Positions 26,671-36,291 of a stretch of DNA of 64,000 nucleotides are shown here, piece by piece (positions within the stretch are counted from its first letter, which is position 1; the number at the start of each line of letters is the position of its first letter). The DNA is from Lactobacillus sp. LL6 (lineage in GTDB: Bacteria; Bacillota; Bacilli; Lactobacillales; Lactobacillaceae), in the NCBI RefSeq assembly GCF_007570935.1, contig NZ_VLLR01000001.1, positions 496,001 through 560,000 of the forward strand. Reading direction: 5' to 3'. Below the pieces are notes generated by a model. The model worked only from the letters and a program-made list of their open reading frames with translations. It did no database searches and was not told the origin of the DNA. The position numbers and the translations under genes are program-made.

Positions 26671-26713
26671 ACAAAAAATGTCTGAGACACTATAAGTTTC
26701 AGACATTTTTTGT
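26671..26713. terminator. Bidirectional terminator between ohyA and the TVP38 gene
   Basis: The 15-bp stem ACAAAAAATGTCTGA / TCAGACATTTTTTGT has T-runs readable from both converging genes. Confidence 0.85.
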
Positions 26714-27391
26714 ATGTTTTTTGATTTTTCTAGTAATCAATACTATGATTCCTGCAATAACAATAATTGCAACGATAGCAATCACAGCTTTAATTAATCT
26801 CGAACCGTTAAGCCGTAAAATTGAATCTCCTCCATAAGCATAGAGATATGCGAAAGGAATTGTTCCAATAGCAATTGGAAGAATACGCTTTTTATTGTTT
26901 TTATTAATTAGTAAATTTGCATATGCAACAGTAGCGCTAGGAATAAAAGGAATCATGTAGCCAATTGTTAAAACTACTTGTTTAAAATCAGAGGTAGTAA
27001 TTATTTTATAAATTTTGCTATGCTTAAATTTGTCAGGGTTATATAGTTTTTGAAGTAGGAGCATTAATATAATTTGACCTAAAATATCCCCTACCCAATT
27101 AATTGCAAATCCTGCCTCAGGACCATAAAGAATACCGTTAAGTACACAAAAAATGCCGTTAGATAATCCAGGAATTGCTACACAAACCACATTCAAAATA
27201 AATAAAAATGCAACATCTTCAATTCCGTGGCTACGAACCATTTTAATAAGAAGCTCCTCGTTATGATTATTAAAATGAATCAATAGTTTTAATTCAGGTA
27301 AGTAGCTCAAATATAATTTATATAAAACTAAGAGACCTAGAATTATACCAATTATAAATAAAATTATTCTAATTGATTTTTTATCTTTCAA
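26699..27391 (-). CDS. TVP38/TMEM64 family membrane protein
   Basis: A 230-residue integral membrane protein with about five helices and the family's central region (VCVAIPGLSNGIFCVLNGI, then GDILGQ). The C-terminus is a helix and a lysine/arginine-rich tail. The family is related to DedA and VTT proteins, some of which act as lipid scramblases or polyprenyl carriers; the role here is unknown. It is convergent with ohyA. SD GGAGG lies before the ATG. Confidence 0.8.
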   Translation of the reverse strand: MKDKKSIRIILFIIGIILGLLVLYKLYLSYLPELKLLIHFNNHNEELLIKMVRSHGIEDVAFLFILNVVCVAIPGLSNGIFCVLNGILYGPEAGFAINWVGDILGQIILMLLLQKLYNPDKFKHSKIYKIITTSDFKQVVLTIGYMIPFIPSATVAYANLLINKNNKKRILPIAIGTIPFAYLYAYGGDSILRLNGSRLIKAVIAIVAIIVIAGIIVLITRKIKKHTKNV

Positions 27392-27440
27392 TAAATCCGC
27401 CTCCTTTTAGTTTTATTTGTTATATTCATTTTAGCGTAGA

Positions 27441-27472
27441 AAAAAAGCTATGACTAGTATGTCATAGCTTTT
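27441..27472 (-). terminator. Terminator after the lactonase gene
   Basis: The stem AAGCTATGAC / GTCATAGCTT has a six-base loop and, on the minus strand, a seven-T tail. Confidence 0.8.
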
Positions 27473-27483
27473 AGTTGATAAAA

Positions 27484-28512
27484 TTAGTTTTCAAATAAAA
27501 CGCGAGTTCCTTCTGGTACATTGATATCTTTTTGAAGGGGAGTTAAACTTCCGCTAATATTATTTCTGCTATAAAGAGTTGCGTTATTAGTATTTTGATT
27601 TGCGACAACTACATATTGTTCATTTTCGTCCCAATTAAAGTCACGAGGAAACTCTCCAAAAACTGAAATTCGTTGAATTAGTTTTAAAGTGTGATCTTCT
27701 TGAACTGCAAAAACAGCAATTGAATCATTGCCACGATTAGAAACATAAATGAATTTTCCATCTTTAGAAATTCGAATCGCCGCTGCTCCATTGTGGCTAT
27801 TCCAGTCTTCAGGAATAGTTGAATAAGTAGCAATACTTTCAAATGACCAATTCTTTTCATTAAATTTGACCACGTTAACTTTACTGGAAAGTTCACCTAC
27901 TACATAAAAATAATTTCCATCTTTTGAAAAAACAATATGACGACTTCCGAAGCCGCTTTCATTTTTATATTGAGCAAGATGTTCAAGGTGATTGTCTTTA
28001 AAACGATAAAAATCAACGCTATCGTTACCTAAATCACAACTAACAAGATTGCCTTCAGGAGTTTCATCAAAAAAGTGTGGGTGAGGTCCATCTGTTTGTT
28101 CAGGACGAGGACCTAAATGTTCGACTTTGTGAGTGATACTATCTAATAAAGTTAATTTACCATCATTATCATATGAAAATATAGATAAAACTGCGGTATG
28201 ATAATTAGCCGTATAAAGCAAATGTTTTTCTGGATTAATTCCAATATAAGCTGGTGAAGCACCTACAGTTAAGTAATCATCTACTTTTTGATAGTGATCA
28301 TTTTCTTTTTTAAATGAACTAATACCTCCTTTTTCTCCGCTGTTATTGATTGCAAAAATCAAATTACCATCTTTTTGAAAATAGGTTGGTCCACCTATTT
28401 CGATAATGTTTTTAGCACTTGTTAATTGTGCCTTATCGTTGCTATTTAAAAAATCTAATTCGTAAATTCCTTTTGAGGTATGTTTTGTATATCCACCGAT
28501 TAATATCTTCAT
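27484..28512 (-). CDS. pgl: Lactonase family protein, 6-phosphogluconolactonase type
   Basis: A seven-bladed beta-propeller of 342 residues in the YbhE/Pgl family, which hydrolyses 6-phosphogluconolactone in the pentose phosphate pathway. Signature segments are GPHPHFFDETPEG, GFGSRHIVFSKDGNYFYV and the repeated blade pattern KFIYVSNRGNDSIAVF. I start at ATG 28512, where GGAGG is six bases upstream; the frame is open to 28554 without SD. Related propellers are sometimes muconate-type enzymes, so the substrate is inferred. Confidence 0.85.
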   Translation of the reverse strand: MKILIGGYTKHTSKGIYELDFLNSNDKAQLTSAKNIIEIGGPTYFQKDGNLIFAINNSGEKGGISSFKKENDHYQKVDDYLTVGASPAYIGINPEKHLLYTANYHTAVLSIFSYDNDGKLTLLDSITHKVEHLGPRPEQTDGPHPHFFDETPEGNLVSCDLGNDSVDFYRFKDNHLEHLAQYKNESGFGSRHIVFSKDGNYFYVVGELSSKVNVVKFNEKNWSFESIATYSTIPEDWNSHNGAAAIRISKDGKFIYVSNRGNDSIAVFAVQEDHTLKLIQRISVFGEFPRDFNWDENEQYVVVANQNTNNATLYSRNNISGSLTPLQKDINVPEGTRVLFEN

Positions 28513-28626
28513 TATGAACCTCCATAAACACATTGAATAATTCAAGTATAACATGCATAATTATCCAAAAAATTAGTAATTATTAAAAAATAACCAATAA
28601 TATTAGTTTAGCGTTTTCAGATATGC

Positions 28627-28632
28627 TACAAT
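28627..28632 (+). promoter_or_regulatory. Extended -10 element before the PTS IIA gene
   Basis: TGCTACAAT: TACAAT with TG one base upstream, 22 bases before the ATG. No good -35. GCGTTTTCA just upstream is half a cre. Confidence 0.35.
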
Positions 28633-28654
28633 TTTAAGTAAAGGAGCGATTACT

Positions 28655-29035
28655 ATGAAATGGATATCAACTATTAAAAAAATCGGTAAAAAAGCCGTTG
28701 ATTCTAAAGACGGTATGGTAATTTTATTTGGTGAAGGTGCTAACAAGGATTTAGAAGATGTTTCTGTAATCCAAAAATTTGATGCCTCAACTCCAATTAA
28801 TACTTTTGTTTTTAAAAAGGGCGATACTATCACAATTGATGGTCAAACTTATGTAGCAAACTTTGTTGGACCAATGGTAGAAAGCAATATGAAAGCTTTA
28901 GGTCACGCAACACTGTTCTTTAAGCGTCCAGTACCAAAAGCTCCCCTTGCTAATGCGGTTTACTTTGATCCTGATGTTCAACAGCCACTTCCTAATTTTA
29001 AAGTTGGCGATGAGATTGTTTATGAACACATTTAA
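28655..29035 (+). CDS. Orphan PTS sorbitol-type IIA protein lacking the active histidine
   Basis: This 126-residue protein is of the glucitol/sorbitol IIA family (EGANKDLED and LGHATLFF match SrlB without gaps). From memory, Escherichia coli SrlB is phosphorylated on H43 in the IHCHG segment; here the aligned residue is Q40 (VIQKFD). No IIB, IIC or sorbitol-6-phosphate dehydrogenase gene is nearby. It may be regulatory or have another role. A 12-base gap links it to the AI-2E family gene, so they are probably co-transcribed. SD AAGGAG is clear. Confidence 0.8.
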   Translation: MKWISTIKKIGKKAVDSKDGMVILFGEGANKDLEDVSVIQKFDASTPINTFVFKKGDTITIDGQTYVANFVGPMVESNMKALGHATLFFKRPVPKAPLANAVYFDPDVQQPLPNFKVGDEIVYEHI

Positions 29036-29047
29036 ATAGGATGGTCC

Positions 29048-30256
29048 ATGGAAAAGAAAAGACATAAAAGACAAACTGTTTTTGAAAAATGGTTCTTAAA
29101 CAATCGTTTTAGTGTTATATTATTCAATATCTTATTGTTCTTCCTAATAATTTGGGTGTTCAATAAGATATCTTTTGTTTTAAACCCTGCATGGGTATTC
29201 TTTAGTGCTATTTTTCCGCCACTATTATTAGCAATTATTCAGTTCTATATAATGAATCCAGTGGTTGATTTTTTAGAGAAAAAGTTTAAAGTTCCTCGAG
29301 CTTTAACTATTGTTGGATTGTTTATAATTGTAGTAGTAGCACTTATTTGGATAATCAATACATTAATTCCAATTGTTCAAGGGCAAATCAATTCTTTGAT
29401 TAAAAATTGGCCTCATATTTGGGATGATGCTGTAAATGTAACACAAAAGGCTTTAAAAGATCCTCGGCTTCATAGTGTAAAGGGTAATCTTCAATCAATG
29501 ATTGATAATACAGAAAATACGATGTTTAAGTCATGGCAGAATACTTTTAATACTGCTATTGGAAATATTTCATCAGCTGTAAGTATTGTTACTATGATTG
29601 GAATGACGCTTCTTACAGCACCATTTATTTTGTTCTTTATGCTAAAAGACGGTCATCAATTAAGACCATATATTACAAAGTTTGTTCCGCAAAGATGGCA
29701 AGAAAGTTTTAGCCAACTTTTACATGATATTAATTACGCTTTGGCATCATATATTCGTGGTCAAATTACAGTTGCATTTTGGGTAGGCGTAATGTTTGCA
29801 ATTGGTTATAATGTAATAGGATTGCCTTATGGAACTGCCTTTGCAATCTTAGCTGGATTTATGAACTTGATTCCGTATTTTGGAACATTTATTGCATTTA
29901 TTCCAGTTTTAGTGGTTGCAGTTATGACTCCAGGTTCTATGATAATTAAAGTTTTAGTTGTATTTGCAATTGAACAAACTATCGAATCTCGTTTTGTGAG
30001 TCCTTTAGTTATGGGAAGTAAAATGGAGATGCACCCAATTACAACAATTTTGCTTTTGATTGGAGCAAGTTCTGTTTGGGGACTTTGGGGTGTGATTTTT
30101 GGAATTCCTATTTATGCAGTCTTGAAGATTATTGTCTCTCGCGTGTACAATTATTATCGAAGAGAATCTGAAGTTTTTGACGATATAGCTACTGCTTCTT
30201 CGACCACGGGAGAATCGGAAGTAGACAAAAATTTAACAGATAATACTAAAAAATAA
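29048..30256 (+). CDS. AI-2E family transporter
   Basis: A 402-residue membrane protein with about eight helices and the family signature near the C-terminus (IPYFGTFIAFIPV, then EMHPITTILLLIGASSVWGLWGV). Members include the proposed autoinducer-2 exporter TqsA and sodium/proton antiporters, so the substrate is open. The C-terminal tail is hydrophilic. It follows the PTS IIA-like gene by 12 bases and ends at a terminator. Confidence 0.88.
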   Translation: MEKKRHKRQTVFEKWFLNNRFSVILFNILLFFLIIWVFNKISFVLNPAWVFFSAIFPPLLLAIIQFYIMNPVVDFLEKKFKVPRALTIVGLFIIVVVALIWIINTLIPIVQGQINSLIKNWPHIWDDAVNVTQKALKDPRLHSVKGNLQSMIDNTENTMFKSWQNTFNTAIGNISSAVSIVTMIGMTLLTAPFILFFMLKDGHQLRPYITKFVPQRWQESFSQLLHDINYALASYIRGQITVAFWVGVMFAIGYNVIGLPYGTAFAILAGFMNLIPYFGTFIAFIPVLVVAVMTPGSMIIKVLVVFAIEQTIESRFVSPLVMGSKMEMHPITTILLLIGASSVWGLWGVIFGIPIYAVLKIIVSRVYNYYRRESEVFDDIATASSTTGESEVDKNLTDNTKK

Positions 30257-30287
30257 AAAAACGTGGTTTAGTTTGACCACGTTTTTT
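30255..30287 (+). terminator. Terminator after the AI-2E family gene
   Basis: The stem AAAAAACGTGGT / ACCACGTTTTTT has an eight-base loop. The trmL ATG is only 18 bases later. Confidence 0.82.
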
Positions 30288-30304
30288 GGTTAGGAGAAAA
30301 AATT

Positions 30305-30862
30305 ATGACAAACCATGTTGTTCTTTACGAACCACTTATGCCAGCTAATACTGGAAATATTGCAAGAACTTGTGCAGGAACTAATACTGTTCTTGATTTG
30401 ATTGAGCCGTTAGGTTTTCAGCTTGACAATAAGAAAATGAAACGAGCAGGTCTTGATTATTGGGATAAAGTAGATGTAAGAAGACATGATGACTTAGAGG
30501 CATTTTTGAAGACTTTAGGTCCAAATGATGAGATGTACTTGATTTCAAAATTTTCATCTAAAAATTATGTTGATGTTGATTACACAGATCCTGATAAAGA
30601 CTACTATTTTGTTTTTGGAAAAGAAACTACTGGTTTACCAGAAACATTTATGCGTGAGTATTATGATCGTAATTTACGCATTCCCATGTCTGATAATATT
30701 CGCTGCTACAATTTATCAAATTCTGTAGCGATGGTACTTTTAGAAGCGCTTAGACAGCAAGGCTTTCCAAATATGGAAAAAGCGCATCACTATGATAATG
30801 ATAAATTGAAGGATGATTATAATCGTCCTCAAAGATATGAAAGAGATTTAGGAGAAGAATAA
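30305..30862 (+). CDS. trmL: tRNA (cytidine/uridine-34-2'-O)-methyltransferase TrmL
   Basis: A SPOUT methyltransferase that 2'-O-methylates the wobble base of tRNA-Leu isoacceptors. The 185-residue protein has the knot motifs FGKETTGLP and IPMSDNIRCYNLSNSVAM. N-terminal YEPLMPANTGNIARTCAGT is characteristic of TrmL. It has SD TTAGGAGA six bases before the ATG, but the terminator of the upstream gene is so close that no standard promoter fits, so it probably depends on read-through. Confidence 0.93.
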   Translation: MTNHVVLYEPLMPANTGNIARTCAGTNTVLDLIEPLGFQLDNKKMKRAGLDYWDKVDVRRHDDLEAFLKTLGPNDEMYLISKFSSKNYVDVDYTDPDKDYYFVFGKETTGLPETFMREYYDRNLRIPMSDNIRCYNLSNSVAMVLLEALRQQGFPNMEKAHHYDNDKLKDDYNRPQRYERDLGEE

Positions 30863-30865
30863 TAG

Positions 30866-31264
30866 ATGGATTTTGAAAAAATTACTCCAGTCATTGTACG
30901 CGGTTTTCACTACGATATGAATGATGAAGCTGAAGTTCAAAATGAAGTGAATGTAGCGATTAAAAAAGTAAACAGAAAATTAGAAGATGGTTCTACTGAA
31001 GCTGATCCAAGAGAAGGTGCATATTATGAAATTGGAGTGGTTTTTGAAGTGGCGCCAGCTCCAGGAGAGTTTACAGTTAGTGGCTTAATTACGCAAATTG
31101 TTCAATTAAAGGGTTATCATGGCAAAGGCGATGATCTTGCAACAAATGACTATAAGATTTTATCTCGACCTTTAGTTGAATATATTGAAACTTTAACTTA
31201 TGAAGTAACGCAAGTTGCATTAGATAAGCCAGTTAATTTGAATTTTCAAGCAAATTTTGATTAG
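30866..31264 (+). CDS. DUF1149 family protein
   Basis: A 132-residue acidic soluble protein of the DUF1149 family, found in Lactobacillales and of unknown function. Recognisable segments are TPVIVRGFHYDM and EGAYYEIGVVFEVAPAPGEF, a strand-rich pattern that some annotators compare with SecB. It follows trmL by three bases and precedes ftsK, so all three may share a transcript. Confidence 0.8.
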   Translation: MDFEKITPVIVRGFHYDMNDEAEVQNEVNVAIKKVNRKLEDGSTEADPREGAYYEIGVVFEVAPAPGEFTVSGLITQIVQLKGYHGKGDDLATNDYKILSRPLVEYIETLTYEVTQVALDKPVNLNFQANFD

Positions 31265-31276
31265 GTGATTGAGTTT

Positions 31277-33778
31277 ATGCCTAAGAAAAAAAGAAAAGTT
31301 ACTAAAAAGAACACCACTAAGCGTGCTAAAACTAAGCAAGAAGACTTATCTTGGGCAGTTGTTGGAATTGTTGGGATTTTAGTAGCGATTTTGGCAATTA
31401 CTCGAGTAGGGATGCTAGGTAAACAGGTTGCTAATTTAGTGCGGATTTTTTTTGGCAATTCATATTTGTTAGCTAGTGCATTAATTGCTTTGTTTGGATT
31501 AGTGATGTTGATATATAATCAACCTCCTCATTTGAAAGTTAAACGGATTATTGGACTTATTATTGCAATCTTTGGAGTTTTAATGATTCAAAGTAGTATG
31601 TTCTTTAATCAAGAAGCTGTTAATACTGGGTTTCTTAATGCTTTTTGGACAGCAATGGGAAGTGAGTTTAATAGAGCAGCAATCACGGAGTCTGTTGGGG
31701 GTGGCTTAATAGGAACAGTAGGTTTTCAAATTTTTTATCCGTTATTAGGTCAAATTGGAATTAGAGTAATTGCTGTTTGCTTAGTCCCGATTGGAATAAT
31801 GATGTTCTTTGATATTAAATTTAGAACGATTGTTGAAGAAGTTCAAAAAATTGGGCAGGCATTTATTGAAAAAAATAAAGATATTGCACCAAAAATTAAA
31901 ACAAAGTATGCAGAAATGCGTGAAGAACAGTTAAAACGCAAGCAAGTAAAAACAGAAAATTCATCGCGTCAATTTAAGGATCCATTGGATCAAACTGATA
32001 TTATTTTTCCGAATACCGATGACTTTGAAAATCAAGATGAAATGAAGGATACTAAAATTTCTTCTTCAAAATCAGAGCCAGAGATGGAGCCAAATTTAAA
32101 AGATGATTCAATACCAGAGCCTGAAATTCAGATGCCTGAGCCAGTTGAAGAGATCAATGAAAGGCTAATCTCAGAAAATAGTTCGAAAAAGGAAACTAAA
32201 GTTGAACCTGAAAAGCAATATCAGCCAAGTATTTTGCCAAAATCGCATGCTTTTGAAGATGAAGATAAAAAGTTAAAACAAAACTTATCTCAAGTAAAAC
32301 ATGATTCTACAAAAACATCTGCACCAATAATCAATCCAACTTATAAAAAACCCCCTCTTACTTTGCTTGACCCAATTAAAAATATGGATCAAAGTGCTGA
32401 TAGAGATCTAATTAAAAAGAATACTCAAACCTTGCAAGCAACTTTTAAAAGTTTTGGGGTTGATGTAATCATTAAAAAGGCTATTTTAGGTCCAACCATC
32501 ACTAGATATGAAGTTCAGCCTGCAGTAGGGGTTAAAGTAAGTCGGATAGTCAACTTATCTGATGATTTAGCATTAGCTTTGGCTGCAAAAGATATTAGAA
32601 TTGAAGCGCCAATTCCAGGTAAGCCATATATTGGAATCGAAGTTCCTAATAAAACTACTTCAGTTGTTTCGTTTAAAGATGTTATGGAACATCAAGATGA
32701 CCAAGCTAAGAAAGATATTATGGAAGTTCCTCTTGGCAAAGATGTTGCTGGAGCTACAATTTCAGCTAATTTAGCTAAAATGCCTCACTTGTTAATTGCT
32801 GGATCAACTGGATCTGGTAAGTCAGTAGCGATTAATACTATTTTGACTAGTATTTTAATGAAGGCTCGTCCAGAAGAAATAAAATTAGTTTTAATTGATC
32901 CTAAAATGGTTGAGTTATCTGTTTATAATAATGTACCTCATTTGCTTATTCCAGTTGTGACTGATGCAAAGCTAGCTTCAAAATCACTTCATAAAGTTGT
33001 GAAAGAAATGGAACGCAGATATAAATTGTTTGCTGCTAGCGGTGCTCGGAATATGGGAGAATATAATCAAAAGGTAGAGCAAAATAATCAAGATAAATCT
33101 AAACCAGCTATGAAAAAGCTTCCATATATTTTAGTAGTTGTAGACGAACTCAGTGACTTAATGATGGTTGGTGGTCATGATGTAGAAGGAGCTATTGTGC
33201 GTTTAGGCCAAATGGCAAGAGCTGCTGGTATTCATATGATTTTAGCTACTCAGCGTCCAAGTGTGGATGTTATTACGGGATTAATTAAAGCCAATGTTCC
33301 ATCTCGGATTTCTTTTGCAGTTTCAAGTGGAGTAGATTCTAGAACTATCTTAGATCAAACAGGTGCTGAAAAGCTTTTAGGGCGAGGAGATATGCTCTAT
33401 ATGCCGATTGGTGCTTCTAAGCCTGAACGTATTCAAGGGGCTTATATTGCTAGTCATGAAGTAGAAAAAGTTATTTCATGGGTAAAGGAGCAGCAGCAAG
33501 CCAAATATGATGAAGCAATGATTCCTCAAAATAGCACTGATAATTCAAGTGAAAATGAAGATGACCCAGAAGATGAGCTTTATCCAAAAGCTGTAGATTT
33601 AGTTCGACGTCAGCAAAGTGCAAGTGTTTCAATGTTGCAAAGACGATTTAGAATTGGTTATAATCGGGCAGCAAGAATTGTTGATGAGATGGAAGCAAAG
33701 GGGATAGTTGGTCCTTCTGAAGGGTCAAAGCCACGCGAAGTTTTGCTTCCTCCAATTAAAGATGAAGAAGGAAAATAG
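31277..33778 (+). CDS. ftsK: DNA translocase FtsK/SpoIIIE
   Basis: A septal DNA pump that clears chromosome DNA from the division site. The 833-residue protein has about four N-terminal membrane helices (24-190), a long charged linker (about 200-375), the RecA-like motor with Walker A GSTGSGKS, and a C-terminal winged-helix gamma domain (FRIGYNRAARIVDEME) that reads orienting sequences. I start at ATG 31277, seven bases after AGGTGA; the GTG at 31265 overlaps that SD. Confidence 0.95.
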   Translation: MPKKKRKVTKKNTTKRAKTKQEDLSWAVVGIVGILVAILAITRVGMLGKQVANLVRIFFGNSYLLASALIALFGLVMLIYNQPPHLKVKRIIGLIIAIFGVLMIQSSMFFNQEAVNTGFLNAFWTAMGSEFNRAAITESVGGGLIGTVGFQIFYPLLGQIGIRVIAVCLVPIGIMMFFDIKFRTIVEEVQKIGQAFIEKNKDIAPKIKTKYAEMREEQLKRKQVKTENSSRQFKDPLDQTDIIFPNTDDFENQDEMKDTKISSSKSEPEMEPNLKDDSIPEPEIQMPEPVEEINERLISENSSKKETKVEPEKQYQPSILPKSHAFEDEDKKLKQNLSQVKHDSTKTSAPIINPTYKKPPLTLLDPIKNMDQSADRDLIKKNTQTLQATFKSFGVDVIIKKAILGPTITRYEVQPAVGVKVSRIVNLSDDLALALAAKDIRIEAPIPGKPYIGIEVPNKTTSVVSFKDVMEHQDDQAKKDIMEVPLGKDVAGATISANLAKMPHLLIAGSTGSGKSVAINTILTSILMKARPEEIKLVLIDPKMVELSVYNNVPHLLIPVVTDAKLASKSLHKVVKEMERRYKLFAASGARNMGEYNQKVEQNNQDKSKPAMKKLPYILVVVDELSDLMMVGGHDVEGAIVRLGQMARAAGIHMILATQRPSVDVITGLIKANVPSRISFAVSSGVDSRTILDQTGAEKLLGRGDMLYMPIGASKPERIQGAYIASHEVEKVISWVKEQQQAKYDEAMIPQNSTDNSSENEDDPEDELYPKAVDLVRRQQSASVSMLQRRFRIGYNRAARIVDEMEAKGIVGPSEGSKPREVLLPPIKDEEGK

Positions 33779-35050
33779 ATGTTAAATAATAAAGATGTGA
33801 CAGACATACTTAATGATCTGTCTGATTCTTCTTTAAATGAAGATAGTCCAATTATTATAAAAAATGAAAAGTTTTCAACAGCGGCTTTAGTTTTTTCAGT
33901 AAGAATGCCTCTTACAGGGCATAATTTAGCATATGCAAGTTTACTTGCAAGAATGCAGATGAACGCTAGTGCAAGTTATCCAACTTTAAGCGCTCAACAA
34001 GTTATACTTGCAGATTTATATGATTTGGACTTTGCAGTAGTTCCGCAATTATATGGTAATAAACTTGTTTTAAGCTATATTGCTAATTTTATTGAACCGC
34101 GTGAGATTTTGGATCCTGATTATAATTATGAACGAATTATAAAGATCTTAACTGACATTATTCAACATCCATCATTTGATCAGGAACTATTAGATTTCAG
34201 CAAAAAACAGTTAACAGACAGCTATCGTGAATTGATGGAAAGTCCGGCTAATCGAGCTTTAGATAATTTCTTCCGTTTATGGTATAAAGATAACCCTGAC
34301 TATGCAAATAGTTTTATGGGACCAATTGAAGAAATTGAAAATGCAGATTTAGATTCAATTAAAAAATATGCTCAAAATTTGCATCAAGCTCCAGCACTTA
34401 TTTCTGGAATGGCTCGAGATAAGAAGTTTGTAAGTAAATTAGCTGAAAAAGGTTTTAACTTTGCAGGTCTACTTGATGAATTTTGGAGCATTAATAATCA
34501 AATTCCAGCTCCTAAAGATGTAATTGATAAAGTTGAAAATCAAGGAAATATTCAAGCGCAGCTTTATATGGGGTATGGCTTCCATGATAAAAGTATGACG
34601 TTTAAAGAGCAGGCTGCTGGATTAGTTTTAGTACAATATTTGGCAGGAGACCAATCTTCAAAATTATTTACAAAAATTCGTGAAGAATTAGGTGCTGCTT
34701 ATGCTGTTGATGCAAATAATTATGCAAATAACTCTTTGTTTTTAATTAATGCGGGGCTTGATCCGACACTTGTTGATGCGGCTAAAAAAATTATTAATGA
34801 AGAAATTGAAAAGGTTAAGAATGGCGAAATAGATAGTGATTTGTTTGCTAAAGCTAAGAAATCTATTCGTAATCTTCGTTTGATTCGTGAAGATCAGGAA
34901 AGTTTTTACTTGGCTGAAATTTTGAAAAAGTCTTTATTTGTATCTTATTCAGATATTGATTTTTCAAAATTAATAACTCAAACAACCACTAAAAGTTTGA
35001 TTGATTTTACGAAAAAATTATCTCTTAATGAAAGTTATGTGTTGAAATGA
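33779..35050 (+). CDS. M16-family peptidase-like protein (YmfF type)
   Basis: This 423-residue protein has the two-domain M16 (pitrilysin-like) layout, but no HxxEH zinc motif, so it should be the non-catalytic partner. It corresponds in position to Bacillus ymfF. The next gene encodes the intact M16 protein and starts four bases before this stop (ATGA overlap), as expected for an active/inactive pair. The substrate is unknown. The ATG follows the ftsK stop directly, with AAGGA as SD. Confidence 0.87.
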   Translation: MLNNKDVTDILNDLSDSSLNEDSPIIIKNEKFSTAALVFSVRMPLTGHNLAYASLLARMQMNASASYPTLSAQQVILADLYDLDFAVVPQLYGNKLVLSYIANFIEPREILDPDYNYERIIKILTDIIQHPSFDQELLDFSKKQLTDSYRELMESPANRALDNFFRLWYKDNPDYANSFMGPIEEIENADLDSIKKYAQNLHQAPALISGMARDKKFVSKLAEKGFNFAGLLDEFWSINNQIPAPKDVIDKVENQGNIQAQLYMGYGFHDKSMTFKEQAAGLVLVQYLAGDQSSKLFTKIREELGAAYAVDANNYANNSLFLINAGLDPTLVDAAKKIINEEIEKVKNGEIDSDLFAKAKKSIRNLRLIREDQESFYLAEILKKSLFVSYSDIDFSKLITQTTTKSLIDFTKKLSLNESYVLK

Positions 35051-36291
35051 TATCACCAAAAATAATTAAACATGAATATGACTCAGATTTTAAATCTGAA
35101 ATCGTTTTAAAGCCACACTTTAATCAAAAGTTCTTTGGTATAATAGTTGATTTCGGTAGTAGTGATAAACAAAAATTAGCTGGAAGTGCCCATTTTTTAG
35201 AGCATAAATTATTTGCTAAAAAAGAGGGGGATATTTCGCAAAGATTTGAAGACATTGGCGCGGATGTAAATGCTTTTACTTCATTTAACGAGACAATGTT
35301 TTATTGTATTGGTGTTAAAAATACTAAGAAGCTAGTTGAACTACTATTTGAATTAGTTGGGGACTCTCATTTTACTAAAGAAAATGTTCAAAAAGAAAAA
35401 CCGATTATTCAGCAAGAACTGGCAATGTATCAAAACGAGCCTAATTGGAGCGTTGGAAATGCTATTATGAAATCAATGTTCGGTGACTCTAACTTAGGAA
35501 TAGATGTAGCAGGAACTAAAGAATCGATTTCAGCGATAACTGCGAAAACTTTAACTGAAACCTATGAGAAAAATTATTTTGCCTCTAATATGCGATTTAT
35601 TGCTTGTGGCGACTTTTCAGATAATCAAGTAAAAACTATTAAGCAGACAGTTAATAAGTTGCAGAAAAAGTATTTTAAAGACTCTCAAAATATTGAAACA
35701 GTTTCTCATCCTTTAGGAAATATGAAGAGTTATGTTTTAGAGGGAAATGGTAACTCTAATATATTTGGTATCGGTATCCGTTTGAAAAACTTTAAGAAAG
35801 TGTTAGCAAGTAAGGATTTGGCTCAAACATTACTTGAAATAATGTTAGAATCAAGATTAAGTGTAATGACTCCTTGGTTTGAAGAAATGAGAAATAAAAA
35901 TTTAATTTCTACTCCTCTTCAAATGTCAGTAAATTATACTAGACAAGGCGATTTCATTACTATTTTTGGAATTAGTGAGGATGCCCAGAAACTAATTTTA
36001 GAAATTCAAAAACAACTTCAAAAGGAACTTGATGAGAATGAATTAAGATTTGCTAGTCAAATTTTTGAATTGCAAAAAAAAGAGTGGCAAGCTCAAAGTG
36101 CTCGCAGTTTAGATAATCTTTCTTATTTAGCAATTGAATTGGCAGAAGAAAGCTTAGATAATGAAGATTTTTTCAAAAATGGAAGAATTTTACAAACTAT
36201 GAGTTTTGATAATTATGCTAAAAATTGTCATGAATTAATGAAAGATGCTGAATTTTGCTCTGCATATTTAAAAGCTGTAGGTGAGCAATAA
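35047..36291 (+). CDS. M16-family zinc metallopeptidase (YmfH type)
   Basis: The zinc site is intact: H49-F-L-E52-H53, and the distal ligand E127 lies 74 residues on in PIIQQELAMY, as in the M16 family. The 414-residue protein pairs with the preceding metal-less homologue. It corresponds to Bacillus ymfH. It overlaps its neighbours on both sides (ATGA before, TAATG after), so translation of the whole cluster is likely coupled. Substrate unknown. Confidence 0.9.
   Translation: MISPKIIKHEYDSDFKSEIVLKPHFNQKFFGIIVDFGSSDKQKLAGSAHFLEHKLFAKKEGDISQRFEDIGADVNAFTSFNETMFYCIGVKNTKKLVELLFELVGDSHFTKENVQKEKPIIQQELAMYQNEPNWSVGNAIMKSMFGDSNLGIDVAGTKESISAITAKTLTETYEKNYFASNMRFIACGDFSDNQVKTIKQTVNKLQKKYFKDSQNIETVSHPLGNMKSYVLEGNGNSNIFGIGIRLKNFKKVLASKDLAQTLLEIMLESRLSVMTPWFEEMRNKNLISTPLQMSVNYTRQGDFITIFGISEDAQKLILEIQKQLQKELDENELRFASQIFELQKKEWQAQSARSLDNLSYLAIELAEESLDNEDFFKNGRILQTMSFDNYAKNCHELMKDAEFCSAYLKAVGEQ

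Noticed and set aside
31277..33778. Sign of sporulation from the SpoIIIE-like translocase
   Set aside because: FtsK/SpoIIIE homologues are universal division proteins; no sporulation genes are present.
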